From an uncultured Dehalococcoidia bacterium (GTDB taxonomy: Bacteria; Chloroflexota; Dehalococcoidia; Lucifugimonadales; UBA3495), in contig OY282456.1 in NCBI GenBank assembly GCA_958296225.1, positions 2,914,001-2,978,000 on the forward strand: a stretch of DNA of 64,000 bases, written 5' to 3'. This document shows, piece by piece, positions 42,584 through 51,057 of the stretch; position 1 is the stretch's first letter; every line of letters begins with the position of its first letter. The notes below the pieces were generated by a model that saw only the letters and a program-made list of their open reading frames with translations, did not search any database and was not told the origin of the DNA. The position numbers and the translations under genes were made by a program.

Positions 42584-43819
42584 ATGCTGACCACCCCCGA
42601 CGCTGCAATGGGCGGCGTTTTTTCGAATACCGACCCGCTACGGCGCGCCATCTACGACGAAGTTCGCCGTTGGGCCGCTCAAACCGGGATGGCAGCATAT
42701 CTGGTGGGCGGCCCCGTCCGCGACTACCTGCTGGGCGTCCCCGTCAACGACCTGGACATTACGGTAGCCGGTGACGCGCCGGCCCTGGCCGCCGGCCTGG
42801 CCGACGCCATCGGCGGCCGGCTGACCGTCCACCGGCGCTTTGGCACGGCCACCGTCAGCGCCCGGGACCTCACCGTTGACCTGGTAACCGCCCGCCGCGA
42901 GACGTACCGCCACCCCGGCGCTCTGCCCGACGTGCAGCCCAGCGCCATCGCCGACGATTTGGCCCGCCGGGATTTCACCGTCAACGCCATGGCCATCCCC
43001 ATCGCCAACGACGCGGCAGAGTTGGTTGACCCCCACCGCGGACGCGCCGACCTGGACGCCGGCATCATCCGCACCCTGCATCCGCAGAGTTTCCGCGACG
43101 ACCCGACGCGCATCCTGCGGGCCGTGCGTTACGCCCGGCGGCTCAACTTCCGCATTGACGACGCAACGCGGTCCGAACTCCAAAGCGCTCTGTCCGGCAA
43201 CGCCCTGGCCACCCTGTCCGGCGACCGGGTGCGGCACGAGTTGGCGCGAATCTTGCAGGAGCCGTCCCCACCGGCGGCGTTGCGGTATGCCGACGCGCTG
43301 GGCGTGCTGGCCGCCATCCACCCGTCTTTGAGCGCATCCCACCTGCGCGGCCGGTCCTACGCGCCGGCCGCGCCGCTAACCTGGCTGGCCGCGCTGGTCT
43401 GGCCTTTGTCGTCGGCCGCCGGCGCAGCGTTGTGCGCGCGACTCAACGCACCAGCGGATTGGGCGCGCGTCACCACCGACACCGCCGCCTTGGTGGAGCG
43501 GCTGCCGCAGCTCACAGAACCCGATTTGACGCCATCGGAAGTATGCGCCCGTCTGGATGGCCTGTCGCCCGATGCTCTGCGGGCAGCAACCATACTGGCC
43601 TCCCCGGTCGTGGCGGAGCGAGTGCGGCGCTACTTGAGCGAGTGGTGGTCGCTTGCGCCACGGCTGCGCGGCTCCGACCTGATGGAGCTGGGCGTGCCGG
43701 CCGGCCCGGCGGTGGGAGCCGCGCTGCGCGCGCTGCGCCAGGCCCGGCTGGACGGCGAGACGCACAGCCGGCAGGATGAAACGCAACTGGCCCGGCAATG
43801 GGCATCGCCGGCGGCATAA
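42584..43819 (+). CDS. CCA tRNA nucleotidyltransferase / poly(A) polymerase family
   Basis: A protein of about 411 aa in class II of the nucleotidyltransferase superfamily. YLVGGPVRDYLLGVPVNDLDITV holds GG and the DxD catalytic pair; VHRRFGTATV, DDLARRDFTVNAMAIPI and FRDDPTRILRAVRYARRLNFRIDD are the nucleotide-binding motifs. Since the visible tRNAs already encode CCA, it probably repairs 3' ends. There are three possible in-frame ATGs (42542, 42584, 42608), none with a strong Shine-Dalgarno. Its 3' end overlaps the small zinc-ribbon gene by 22 bp. Confidence 0.9.
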   Translation: MLTTPDAAMGGVFSNTDPLRRAIYDEVRRWAAQTGMAAYLVGGPVRDYLLGVPVNDLDITVAGDAPALAAGLADAIGGRLTVHRRFGTATVSARDLTVDLVTARRETYRHPGALPDVQPSAIADDLARRDFTVNAMAIPIANDAAELVDPHRGRADLDAGIIRTLHPQSFRDDPTRILRAVRYARRLNFRIDDATRSELQSALSGNALATLSGDRVRHELARILQEPSPPAALRYADALGVLAAIHPSLSASHLRGRSYAPAAPLTWLAALVWPLSSAAGAALCARLNAPADWARVTTDTAALVERLPQLTEPDLTPSEVCARLDGLSPDALRAATILASPVVAERVRRYLSEWWSLAPRLRGSDLMELGVPAGPAVGAALRALRQARLDGETHSRQDETQLARQWASPAA

Positions 43820-44058
43820 TCGTGGCTGAGCTGCTCCAGGCATCCGGCCCCGTGTTCTGCGTGGTCTGCAATGAGGAACTGCACGGCCCCCATCGCTCCA
43901 CCTGCCAGATGTGCGGCGGCCCCTTCCATCAGCCCTGGACGCCCGACAGCGACGCCCCCCGCTGCGGTCAAGCCGCCAGTCACGATGAAACGCTGGCCGT
44001 GGTGTTCCTGTGCCAGGACTGCTATCGCAACCGCCGCCGCCCGCTTTTCCAATCCTGA
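43798..44058 (+). CDS. Small zinc-ribbon-like protein
   Basis: An 86-aa protein with four Cys pairs or singles in zinc-finger spacing: CVVC, CQMC, a lone C and CQDC, plus several His (HGPH, FHQPW, SHDE). No membrane segment is visible. It starts inside the end of the CCA-transferase gene, and a GTG at 43822 is an alternative start. The function is not recognised. The overlap suggests co-expression with the CCA enzyme. Confidence 0.65.
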   Translation: MGIAGGIIVAELLQASGPVFCVVCNEELHGPHRSTCQMCGGPFHQPWTPDSDAPRCGQAASHDETLAVVFLCQDCYRNRRRPLFQS

Positions 44059-44121
44059 ACCCCGTTCCGTCATTCCCGCCCGCTTCCGGCGGCCAGGAAT
44101 CCAGAGGAGTGCAAATCACTG

Positions 44122-45159
44122 ATGAAAGCCGTCTATATTGAATCTCATGGCGATGCCGGCGTCTTGCAATACGGCGAGCGCCCCGACCCGCAGCCCGGCC
44201 CCGGCGATGTGGTGGTGCGAGTAGGGGCCAGCGCCCTCAACCGCCTGGACATCTTTACCCGCGATGGTCAACGCGGCTTGGAGCGGGAGTTTCCGCCGCC
44301 GCTGATTCTGGGGGGCGATACCGCCGGCGAAGTGGCAGCCACCGGCTCCGACGTGAGCGCTCTCAGCGTCGGCGACCGGGTGGTCGTCAACCCCCGGCTG
44401 GCCTGCGGCGTGTGCCAGTGGTGCGGTTCGGGACGGGATGAGCTGTGCCGTCGCAGCCGGTTCCTGGGCACCGCCAGGGACGGCAGCTACGCTGAACTGG
44501 TGGCAGTGCCGGAGGTCAACGCCTACCGGCTGGACGGCGACGTGTCCTTTGCGGACGCCGCCGCCATTCCTACTACCTATCTCCCGGTGTGGAACATGGC
44601 AGTGCGCCGCGCGGCGTTGCAGCCGTGGGAGACGGCCCTGGTGTTCTCGGCGTCGGCCGGAGTGGGCGCGGCGGCTATCCAGGTGTTCAAGAACGTGGTC
44701 GGCGCCACCGTCATCACCACCACCAGCACGCCGGAAAAGGCGGAGCTGGCCCGCAACCTGGGCGCCGATTACGTCATCAACTACAATGAGGAAGACATCA
44801 CGCAGCGCGTCCGGGAAATCACCGGCGGCGCCGGCGTTGACCTGGTGGTTGACCACGTGGGCGCCGACGTGTGGGGCCACGGGTTCCGCGCCCTGCGGCC
44901 CGGCGGGCGCTACTGCATCTGCGGCGCCACCAGCGGCCTGCGCGCCGAGTTGCACCTGGGCCTGCTGTTCAGCCGTCAAATTGAAATCTACGGCGGCTAC
45001 ATGGGTTCCCGCGAGGATATGCGGCAAATCGTCGCCAGCCTCAACCGGGGCGTAATCAAGCCGGCCATCCACAAGACCTACCCGCTGGCGGATGCGGCGG
45101 ATGCGCACCGGGCGATGGAGGCTACCAACTTCTTTGGCAAACTGCTGCTGCAGCCCTGA
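44122..45159 (+). CDS. Zinc-type MDR alcohol dehydrogenase / quinone oxidoreductase
   Basis: A 345-aa medium-chain dehydrogenase. The N-terminus AVYIESHGDAGVLQYGE is typical of MDR reductases; the structural zinc loop is CGVCQWCGSGRDELC; the catalytic-domain segment is LILGGDTAGEVAATGSDV; and the nucleotide-binding motif is ALVFSASAGVGAAAIQVFKNVVGA. It ends DAADAHRAMEATNFFGKLLLQP. Quinone, enoyl or alcohol substrates are possible. A REP-like CGTCATTCCCGCC segment precedes the ATG. Confidence 0.9.
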   Translation: MKAVYIESHGDAGVLQYGERPDPQPGPGDVVVRVGASALNRLDIFTRDGQRGLEREFPPPLILGGDTAGEVAATGSDVSALSVGDRVVVNPRLACGVCQWCGSGRDELCRRSRFLGTARDGSYAELVAVPEVNAYRLDGDVSFADAAAIPTTYLPVWNMAVRRAALQPWETALVFSASAGVGAAAIQVFKNVVGATVITTTSTPEKAELARNLGADYVINYNEEDITQRVREITGGAGVDLVVDHVGADVWGHGFRALRPGGRYCICGATSGLRAELHLGLLFSRQIEIYGGYMGSREDMRQIVASLNRGVIKPAIHKTYPLADAADAHRAMEATNFFGKLLLQP

Positions 45160-45221
45160 TGCGGGCCAGGCGGCGGTCGCTATAATGACGGCAATCCATA
45201 CTGGACATACAGGAGGAATCT

Positions 45222-45497
45222 ATGACTCTTATCCCCCCCGCACTTGAGGGAGTAAAACGCTATATGCGGCGTCCGATAATCCTGCTGGCGGCCTTGACGT
45301 TGGCATTGTCCGTGCTGGCGTGCGGCACCAGCGCCGCCCCGTCCGAGTGTGTCCAGGCCGCCGAGAAAGCCGGCCTGCCGGAAAGCGTAATTGAGCAGCT
45401 GAAAAAGCCGGGCGACTTGAACGCCATCGAGCGGGTGGCCCTGCGCGAGGCGCTCAAAAAGGCGGGGCTGGACGACGTCTGCGACCAGATTAACTAG
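45222..45497 (+). CDS. Small putative lipoprotein
   Basis: A 91-aa secreted protein. A positively charged start (KRYMRRP) leads into IILLAALTLALSVLAC, a type II signal with the lipobox VLAC, so the mature lipoprotein would begin at that Cys and have about 57 residues including the pair Cys-43/Cys-87. AGGAGG lies 5 bp before the ATG at 45222; an internal ATG at 45264 would also keep the signal. TATAAT at 45181-45186 is a likely -10. The function is not recognised. Confidence 0.7.
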   Translation: MTLIPPALEGVKRYMRRPIILLAALTLALSVLACGTSAAPSECVQAAEKAGLPESVIEQLKKPGDLNAIERVALREALKKAGLDDVCDQIN

Positions 45498-45711
45498 GCC
45501 GGCCGTTTCCGCCGCCGCTGATTGCCGCCGCTCTCTATCTGCCGTCCCCCGTAAGCGCGGCGGCTTTGGACAGTCCTGGGGCTTTTTGCCCGCATCCTGT
45601 TACTGTTGCTGGCAGTCGTCAACATAGCGACGCAATCAACGCGCCAAACTGCGCTGCTGCGACAACGGATTTTGCCGCGCTGTCCGGTTTGGCGGGGTGG
45701 ACTGCCGGGGT
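45498..45711. other. Gap between lipoprotein gene and convergent coiled-coil gene
   Basis: 214 bp. No hairpin with a T-run or other recognisable feature was found. Confidence 0.4.
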
Positions 45712-46461
45712 TTATTCCGCCGCCAGGATTGCCTCGTCAATCTCATACCAGAGTATTTCGCCGTTGGCGATTGCGTCCGTTAGTTCGTTGTCAATGCGAA
45801 CCCCGGTCAGCGCGGGGTGGCTGGGCTGCCCGGTGAACCGGGTCATCAGTCCGGCGTTGCGCACCGCGCGCTGGCGGTCATAGTCGGTGAGGGTGTATGA
45901 CGCCTCAATGGCAATGTAGTTGATTGCCCCGTCCGCGTCGGCAACCTCGATAATAAAGTCGGCCCGGCGGAAACTTCTCAGGTCGGGGCGGGGTATGTCT
46001 CTGGTATCCTGGCTCAAGCTCAGGTCCATAATCTCGGATTTGGTCAGGGTATGCCGGTATGTGAACCCCATTTCAGCGACAATCCCCCGGACTTCCTCCT
46101 GCGTGGCGACAGAGGTAAAGCGCCCTCGGATATAGCCGATGTCGTCCTGGATGCGTCGCTGGCTCTGCATGATAGCTTCCAGCCCCTCTTTCAGCTCGGC
46201 TACGTCGGCTTGCGTTCTGGCCTGGCTCTCTTTCAGCTCGGCTACGTCGGATTCCAGCCGGGCTTGCCCTTCTTTCAGCTCGGCTACGTCGGATTCCAGT
46301 CGGTCCAGCCGCGCGTTGGTTGCGGCGGCGAATTCGGCGAAACGTTCCGGCAGCTCAAGCAGTTCTTTGCTCAGCAGCAGCGCCCGCAGCGTGTCAACCC
46401 AATCCGGGTTCTCGCGCAGTATTCTGGCAAAATCGTCAATGGTGTTGATGGTAGTGGTCAT
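45712..46461 (-). CDS. Coiled-coil protein with PD-(D/E)XK-like C-terminal domain
   Basis: A 249-aa protein. An N-terminal helical part (DDFARILRENPDWVDTLRALLL) is followed by three copies of a 14-residue coiled-coil unit (RLESDVAELKEGQA type, ~55-100). The C-terminal domain has FRRADFIIEVADADGAINYIAIEASYT, with an Asp and E-x-S arrangement like restriction-type nucleases, and DYDRQRAVRNAGLMTRFTG. Its architecture resembles DUF3782-like proteins. A nuclease role is suggested, not proven. Confidence 0.65.
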   Translation of the reverse strand: MTTTINTIDDFARILRENPDWVDTLRALLLSKELLELPERFAEFAAATNARLDRLESDVAELKEGQARLESDVAELKESQARTQADVAELKEGLEAIMQSQRRIQDDIGYIRGRFTSVATQEEVRGIVAEMGFTYRHTLTKSEIMDLSLSQDTRDIPRPDLRSFRRADFIIEVADADGAINYIAIEASYTLTDYDRQRAVRNAGLMTRFTGQPSHPALTGVRIDNELTDAIANGEILWYEIDEAILAAE

Positions 46462-46530
46462 TGCTGAAACTCCGGGCGGCGGATGGCCTCGCCTTTACCA
46501 GTGTAGCACAGCCTGGCGCGGCCGCGCCCG

Positions 46531-47121
46531 TTAGCCGGCTTCCTGTCGTCCCGTCAACCGGCCCAGCAGCGCCGCCGTCCAGTTGCGCGCACCGGCCGGC
46601 TCCGGCGCCTCCTCAACCGGCTCTCCGACCACTACCATCGTGCCGGCAATAATGTCGTAAACCGACCGGCGGCGTTCCCGGTCAATCAGGACAATAAGCA
46701 CTGACAGCAAATCCAGTATGCGGAGGAACTCAATGTAGCCATTGGCCAGTTGGAGCACGCTCCGCACTACCTTCTGCCAGGTTCGCATCCGCCGCCCTGT
46801 CCGGGCGTGGACGATGTGGGCGTTCACCACCATGTGGCCCAGAGAGCGCCCATAGGTGAAATAAAAGACGGCGTACATCCCGTTGGCCATGACGTAAGGC
46901 ACATAGTAAGTGTCGATTACATCCACGTGGATGCCCAGGCCGGCGTCAAAGCCGAAGATGTAGCGCACGAAATGCCAGAAGCTCAAGTCCGGCCCGCTGA
47001 TGATGGTGAAGACTACCCGCAGCATTATCAGGACGAAGCTGCCGGGTATCATCCCGTACATTGTGGCTATGCCCCGCTCCGGTATGGTCAGCGGGCGCAG
47101 TTCCGGCGAACTGGACGGCAA
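46531..47121 (-). CDS. RDD-family membrane protein
   Basis: A protein of about 196 aa with the RDD fold: GMIPGSFVLIMLRVVFTII and several further hydrophobic segments, YGRSLGHMVVNAHIVHARTGRRM (loop typical of the family), and a C-terminal DRERRRSVYDIIAGTMVVV. The classical R-D-D order is only partly kept. A TTG at 47121, two bases after the proS stop, with GGTGAG upstream, seems the start; an ATG about 30 codons later (YGMIPG region) is the alternative. It is probably co-transcribed with proS. The function is unknown, though some RDD proteins are cation exporters. Confidence 0.75.
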   Translation of the reverse strand: MPSSSPELRPLTIPERGIATMYGMIPGSFVLIMLRVVFTIISGPDLSFWHFVRYIFGFDAGLGIHVDVIDTYYVPYVMANGMYAVFYFTYGRSLGHMVVNAHIVHARTGRRMRTWQKVVRSVLQLANGYIEFLRILDLLSVLIVLIDRERRRSVYDIIAGTMVVVGEPVEEAPEPAGARNWTAALLGRLTGRQEAG

Positions 47122-47123
47122 AA

Positions 47124-48824
47124 CTACGCTACTCTCACCAATCCCTGTACCACGTCCACTACGTCGTCCAGGGGGACCATATCCGCCTCCGCCGCCGTGC
47201 GCCGGCGCACCTCCACGGCGCCCTGCCGCAGGTTGCGCGGGCTGACCACCAGACGCGCCGGCAGCCCAATCAGGTCGGCGTCGTTGAACTTGACCCCGGC
47301 GGCATCGGCGCGGTCGTCGAACAGCGTCTCGATGCCGGCGGCCCACAGCCGATTGTAAAGCTCCTCCGCAGCCTGCGCCACCGCAGCGTCGGACATATTC
47401 AGCGCCACCAGGTGCGCCTGGTACGGCGCGATGGGCGGCGGAAATATGATGCCGCGTTCATCGTGGTTCTGCTCAATGGCGGCGGCCAGCACCCGGCTGA
47501 CTCCGATGCCGTAGCAGCCCATGGTAATCGGCTGCTGCCGGCCGTCCCGGTCCAGGTAGTGGGCGCCCAGGGATTCGCTGAAAAAAGTGCCCAGCTTGAA
47601 AATATGCCCTACCTCCACGCCGCGCGTGGATTCCAGCGTCGCCCCGCATTGGGCGCACTGCTGGCCGGGCTGGGCCAGAGCGATGTCGCTAGTCAGGTCG
47701 GCGTCGAAATCGCGCGGGTAGTTGGCGTTGCGATAGTGGGTATCCGGCTTGTTGGCCCCAACCACAAAGTTGCCGCCGCTGGAAACGGACGGGTCGGCGA
47801 TGCGGCGCATACTGGTGATGCCGATGGCCGAGGCTGAGCCGGCCACCAATCCGGCCGCCGCCACTTCGTCGTCGCCGGCCAGGCGCAGGTCGTTGCAGTG
47901 CAGGGCGTTTTTGAGCTTGACCTCGTTCACCTCCAGGTCGCCCCGGATGGTGACGAACACCACCTCCCCGTCGGCAGCGTAGAACACGGCCTTCAGCGTT
48001 TGGGATTCCGGCACGCCGAGGAACTCAGCCAAGCCGGCGATGGTTTTGATGCCCGGCGTGCTCACTTCTTCTAACGGCAGCGGTTCCGGCGTTTCCTGAG
48101 CGGGATACAGGCCCGCCGCCTTCTCCGCGTTGGCGGCATAGCCACAGGCGGGGCAAGTGATAACCGTGTCCTCGCCGGTGTCGGTGGGCAGCAGGAACTC
48201 GTGGGAATCCTTGCCGCCAATGGCGCCGCTGTCGGCCTCCGCCATCACCACCGGGATGCTGCAGCGGCGAAACACGTTGCGGTACGCCTGGGCCATTGCC
48301 CGGTACGAATCATCCAGCCCCGCGTCGTCGGCGTCAAAGGAGTAGGCGTCCTTCATCGTGAACTCGCGCACACGCACCAGCCCGGCCCGTGGCCGCGGCT
48401 CATCCCGAAACTTGGTCTGCATCTGGTACAGAATGACCGGCAAATCCCGGTAGCTCTGCACGTTGCCCTTGACGATGTTGGTAACCACTTCCTCGTGGGT
48501 GGGGGCGAGGGCCAGGGGCCGCCCCCGCCGGTCTTCCAGTGAAAACATATTGTCGCCGAAGGCCGCCGCCCGCCCGGTTTGCTCCCAAAGCTCCATAGGC
48601 TGCAAGGCCGGCATCCGCAGCTCCTGGCTGCCGGCGGCATCCATCTCCTCGCGCACAATCTGCTCAATCTTGAGCAGCGAGCGCCAGGCCAGGGGGAGGT
48701 AAGCGTACACGCCGGCTGCCACCTGCTGGATGAGGCCGGCCCGCAGCATCAGGCGGTGGCTGGCCGTTTCGGCTTCGGGCGGGTCGTCCCGCAAAGTTCT
48801 GGTAACCAGTTTGGAGATGCGCAT
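47124..48824 (-). CDS. proS: Prolyl-tRNA synthetase
   Basis: A 566-aa bacterial-type ProRS that charges tRNA-Pro. Motif 1 region RAGLIQQVAAGVYAYLPLAWRSL, motif 2 KFRDEPRPRAGLVRVREFTMKDAYSF, an editing (INS) domain between about residues 220 and 380, motif 3 TMGCYGIGVSRVLAAAIEQ, and an anticodon-binding domain ending VDVVQGLVRVA. The N-terminus (RISKLVTRTLRDDPPEAE) matches the family and fixes the start at 48824. Confidence 0.97.
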   Translation of the reverse strand: MRISKLVTRTLRDDPPEAETASHRLMLRAGLIQQVAAGVYAYLPLAWRSLLKIEQIVREEMDAAGSQELRMPALQPMELWEQTGRAAAFGDNMFSLEDRRGRPLALAPTHEEVVTNIVKGNVQSYRDLPVILYQMQTKFRDEPRPRAGLVRVREFTMKDAYSFDADDAGLDDSYRAMAQAYRNVFRRCSIPVVMAEADSGAIGGKDSHEFLLPTDTGEDTVITCPACGYAANAEKAAGLYPAQETPEPLPLEEVSTPGIKTIAGLAEFLGVPESQTLKAVFYAADGEVVFVTIRGDLEVNEVKLKNALHCNDLRLAGDDEVAAAGLVAGSASAIGITSMRRIADPSVSSGGNFVVGANKPDTHYRNANYPRDFDADLTSDIALAQPGQQCAQCGATLESTRGVEVGHIFKLGTFFSESLGAHYLDRDGRQQPITMGCYGIGVSRVLAAAIEQNHDERGIIFPPPIAPYQAHLVALNMSDAAVAQAAEELYNRLWAAGIETLFDDRADAAGVKFNDADLIGLPARLVVSPRNLRQGAVEVRRRTAAEADMVPLDDVVDVVQGLVRVA

Positions 48825-48872
48825 AGCTAAATACTACCATCAATTGACCATGGGTTGATTGCTTCTACCCCA

Positions 48873-48944
48873 CTATCGCCAGATAGCAGGCAGGCTATCG
48901 TTGACCGGTTCCGACGCCACGTTGGTGTCAAGTATCGTCGCCAT
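48873..48944 (-). pseudogene. FitB/VapC PIN toxin remnant
   Basis: A 23-codon frame on the minus strand, MATILDTNVASEPVNDSLPA then WR and TAG. It starts with the PIN hallmark LDTNV-x-S-E of FitB/VapC toxins, then stops early. Only the first active-site Asp remains. Confidence 0.65.
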
Positions 48945-49044
48945 TATCTTCGTCGTCCCTAATGGTGCAGGTGTTGGCGAGCGCCCGGATGCGCAACTCG
49001 TCGTCGGCTTCCGCATTCAGGCCGTCTATCGTTATGCCGGGCAT
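48928..49044 (-). pseudogene. FitA-like antitoxin remnant
   Basis: A 38-codon frame, MPGITIDGLNAEADDELRIR then ALANTCTIRD.., matching the ribbon-helix-helix start of FitA antitoxins (x-I-T-I-x-x-L-x-x-E-x-x-x-x-L-R-x-R-A). It is much shorter than the roughly 80 aa usual for the family, and overlaps the toxin remnant by 17 bp. Both genes look decayed. Confidence 0.6.
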
Positions 49045-49139
49045 GACACCGCCTCCATCCGCAATGATGATGGATTATAGCACGCTGGCATTGCAGTCAA
49101 AGCCGGGCGGCGGCTGGATGCAGGGCAAACGCAGGCAAG

Positions 49140-49510
49140 CGGCATCAATTGTTGGACATCATCGCGATGTCATCTGCGCAGTTGTGGGAGGCGCTGAGGG
49201 TTGGGATGACGTGGCGCCGCTTGCCAAACGCCAGGCGGAATGGTTCCGCGGCCAACGCCCTGGACGTTGCGGCGGCTCCAAGCCGTTAGGGTATCGAGAA
49301 TTCCGTCCCTTGGGTCCTGGACCTGTCCTGTCTTTCCGGGAGGACGAAAGCCGGGTGCGGGCCGGAGACGCTCCGGAAAACTTGGCGATAATCCGGCACG
49401 CGGCCCTTACCCTGTTGCGGAAAGACCGGAAGTCTAGAACCGCCATCAAAACCCGGCGCAAGCTGGCCGGCTGGGACAATGATTACCTACTGTCCATCCT
49501 CTCCAATTAG
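49140..49510 (+). pseudogene. ISAs1-family transposase remnant, internally deleted
   Basis: The N-terminal part HHRDVICAVVGGAEGWDDV then APLAKRQAEWFRG resembles the start of ISAs1 transposases. It then jumps to their C-terminal end: DESRVRAGDAPENLAIIRHAALTLL and KTRRKLAGWDNDYLLSIL. The catalytic core is missing. Just before the C-terminal segment the frame TGG GTC CTG GAC CTG TCC is broken by a 5-bp tandem duplication (CTGTC CTGTC). The remaining gap 48825-49139 holds the FitAB relic. No terminal inverted repeats were found. Confidence 0.8.
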
Positions 49511-49616
49511 AATGCGTTTGCCCTGGGTCTGGATGCAGACGCCGTTATGTTAGAATGGCGCCAATCAATCTGACTGATTGCCCGTTTTGCGATTTGATTT
49601 ACTGAGGAGGCGCGCG

Positions 49617-50783
49617 ATGACGGTTCCGGCACGGATGAAGTTTGGCGTTTTTATGGCTCCGTTCCACCGGGTGGGGGAGAACCCGACCCTGGCGCTGGAG
49701 CGCGACCTGGAGCTGCTGCAATGGCTGGACCAGCTTGGCTTCGATGAAGCCTGGATTGGCGAGCATCACAGCGCCGGCTGGGAGACCATCGCCTCGCCCG
49801 AGGTTTTCATGGCTACCGCCGCCGAGCGCACCCGCAACCTGCGGCTGGGCACCGGCGTCGTCAGCCTGCCCTACCACCATCCCTATATGGTTGCCAACCG
49901 CATGGTGCTGCTGGACCACCTGACGCGCGGGCGGGTGATGCTGGGCGTCGGCCCCGGCGCGCTGGCCTCCGACGCCTATATGTTCGGCATTGACCCGGCC
50001 CGCCAGCGCGAGATGATGGACGAATCCTTGGGCGTCATCAAGCGGCTGATGGACAGCGCGGAGCCGTACACCTACCAGAGCGACTGGTTCGAGTTGCACG
50101 ATGCCCACCTGCAACTGCGGCCTTATCAGCAGCCCTTCCCGCTGGTGGTGGCGTCGGTGCAGTCGCCGGCCGGCGTAACTACGGCCGGCAAGTACGGCGC
50201 CGGGGTAATCTCGCTCAGCGTGCCGCGCGATATGGTGCGCTCGACCAGCCTGAAAGACCAGTGGGCCATCGCCGAGGAAACCGCCGCCGAGCACGGCCAG
50301 ACCGTCAAGCGCGAGGAATGGCGTCTCTCGGTAGGCGTGCATCTGGCCGAGAGCAAGAAGCAGGCGCAGGAGGACATCCGCGAGGGTTCGGCGCGGGTAG
50401 TTACCGAGTACTTTGGCAACACGCTGGGCCACGAAGTGCCGGACGTGCCGCGGGACCAGATTGTGGACTTTATGACTGACAACAAGCAGTGGATTGTGGG
50501 CACTCCCGACGACTGCATCCAGCGCATCAACGAGTTGCAGGAGCTGTCCGGCGGCTTCGGCGGGATGCTGGTGCGGGTTGAGGACTGGGCGCCGCGGGAC
50601 AAGCTGCATCGTTCTTACGAGCTGATGGCCCGCTACGTGATGCCCCAGTTCCAGGGCACGCTGGCCGGCATCCAGACCTCGCAGCAGTGGGCATCCGACC
50701 TGCGGGAGACCTTGCAGGTCAACCGGCGCGCCGGCCTGGACCGCGCCACCCAGGCTTATGAGGAAGGCCGGCAGCAGCGCTAA
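49617..50783 (+). CDS. LLM-class flavin-dependent monooxygenase (luciferase-like)
   Basis: A 388-aa TIM-barrel flavoenzyme. MKFGVFMAPFHRVGENPTLALERDLELLQWLDQLGFDEAWIGEHHSAGWE is the hallmark N-terminus, followed by RLGTGVVSLPYHHPYMVANRMVLLDHLTRGRVMLGVGPGALASDA. These are class C-type monooxygenases that need reduced flavin from a partner reductase. GAGGAGG at 49604-49610 places the start at the ATG at 49617 and not at 49578. Such enzymes are often numerous in SAR202-type Chloroflexota; the substrate is unknown. Confidence 0.92.
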   Translation: MTVPARMKFGVFMAPFHRVGENPTLALERDLELLQWLDQLGFDEAWIGEHHSAGWETIASPEVFMATAAERTRNLRLGTGVVSLPYHHPYMVANRMVLLDHLTRGRVMLGVGPGALASDAYMFGIDPARQREMMDESLGVIKRLMDSAEPYTYQSDWFELHDAHLQLRPYQQPFPLVVASVQSPAGVTTAGKYGAGVISLSVPRDMVRSTSLKDQWAIAEETAAEHGQTVKREEWRLSVGVHLAESKKQAQEDIREGSARVVTEYFGNTLGHEVPDVPRDQIVDFMTDNKQWIVGTPDDCIQRINELQELSGGFGGMLVRVEDWAPRDKLHRSYELMARYVMPQFQGTLAGIQTSQQWASDLRETLQVNRRAGLDRATQAYEEGRQQR

Positions 50784-50794
50784 CCGGACCACCA

Positions 50795-50828
50795 GCCGGC
50801 GGCGGAGTGTTCACCTCCTGCCGCCGGC
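50795..50828 (+). terminator. Hairpin after the flavin monooxygenase gene
   Basis: GCCGGCGGCGGAG (50795-50807) can pair with CTCCTGCCGCCGGC (50815-50828), with one bulged base and a TGTTCAC loop, 11 bp after the stop. There is no T-tract, so termination efficiency is uncertain. Confidence 0.5.
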
Positions 50829-50867
50829 CCAATGCAGGGGCGGCGCCGGCTGTGGCAAGTCGCCCCT

Positions 50868-50957
50868 TTTCATCATTCCCGCCCGCTGGCGCGGGAATCC
50901 CGGCCTCCGGCAAAGCAAAGACGTTCGGGCTGGCGCCGGAATGACGGGGCTTTTGCG
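50868..50957. repeat. REP-like repeat pair (CATTCCCGC ... GGAATGACGG)
   Basis: CATTCCCGCCCGCTGGCGCGGGAATCC forms a hairpin; GGCTGGCGCCGGAATGACGGG is the inverted partner. It belongs to the same family as the repeats near 32664, 35638 and 44070. Confidence 0.6.
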
Positions 50958-50971
50958 GGGGCCGCGCGGGT

Positions 50972-50977
50972 TATAAT
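50972..50977 (+). promoter_or_regulatory. Likely -10 box of the pyruvate kinase gene
   Basis: A perfect TATAAT 80 bp before the ATG, next to the end of the REP-like repeat. No clear -35 hexamer is present at the proper distance. Confidence 0.4.
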
Positions 50978-51057
50978 TGGTCAAAGATTGGGGACAGAGC
51001 GAACTTAAGAGCAGTTGACGAACCGGCAGACAGCCGATTGCAGCAGGGGTAGGAATT

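Noticed and set aside
48962..49139. N-terminal part of the 182-codon frame over the ISAs1 relic
   Set aside because: Antisense to the FitA-like remnant and without similarity to transposases; only the part from about 49140 is transposase-like.
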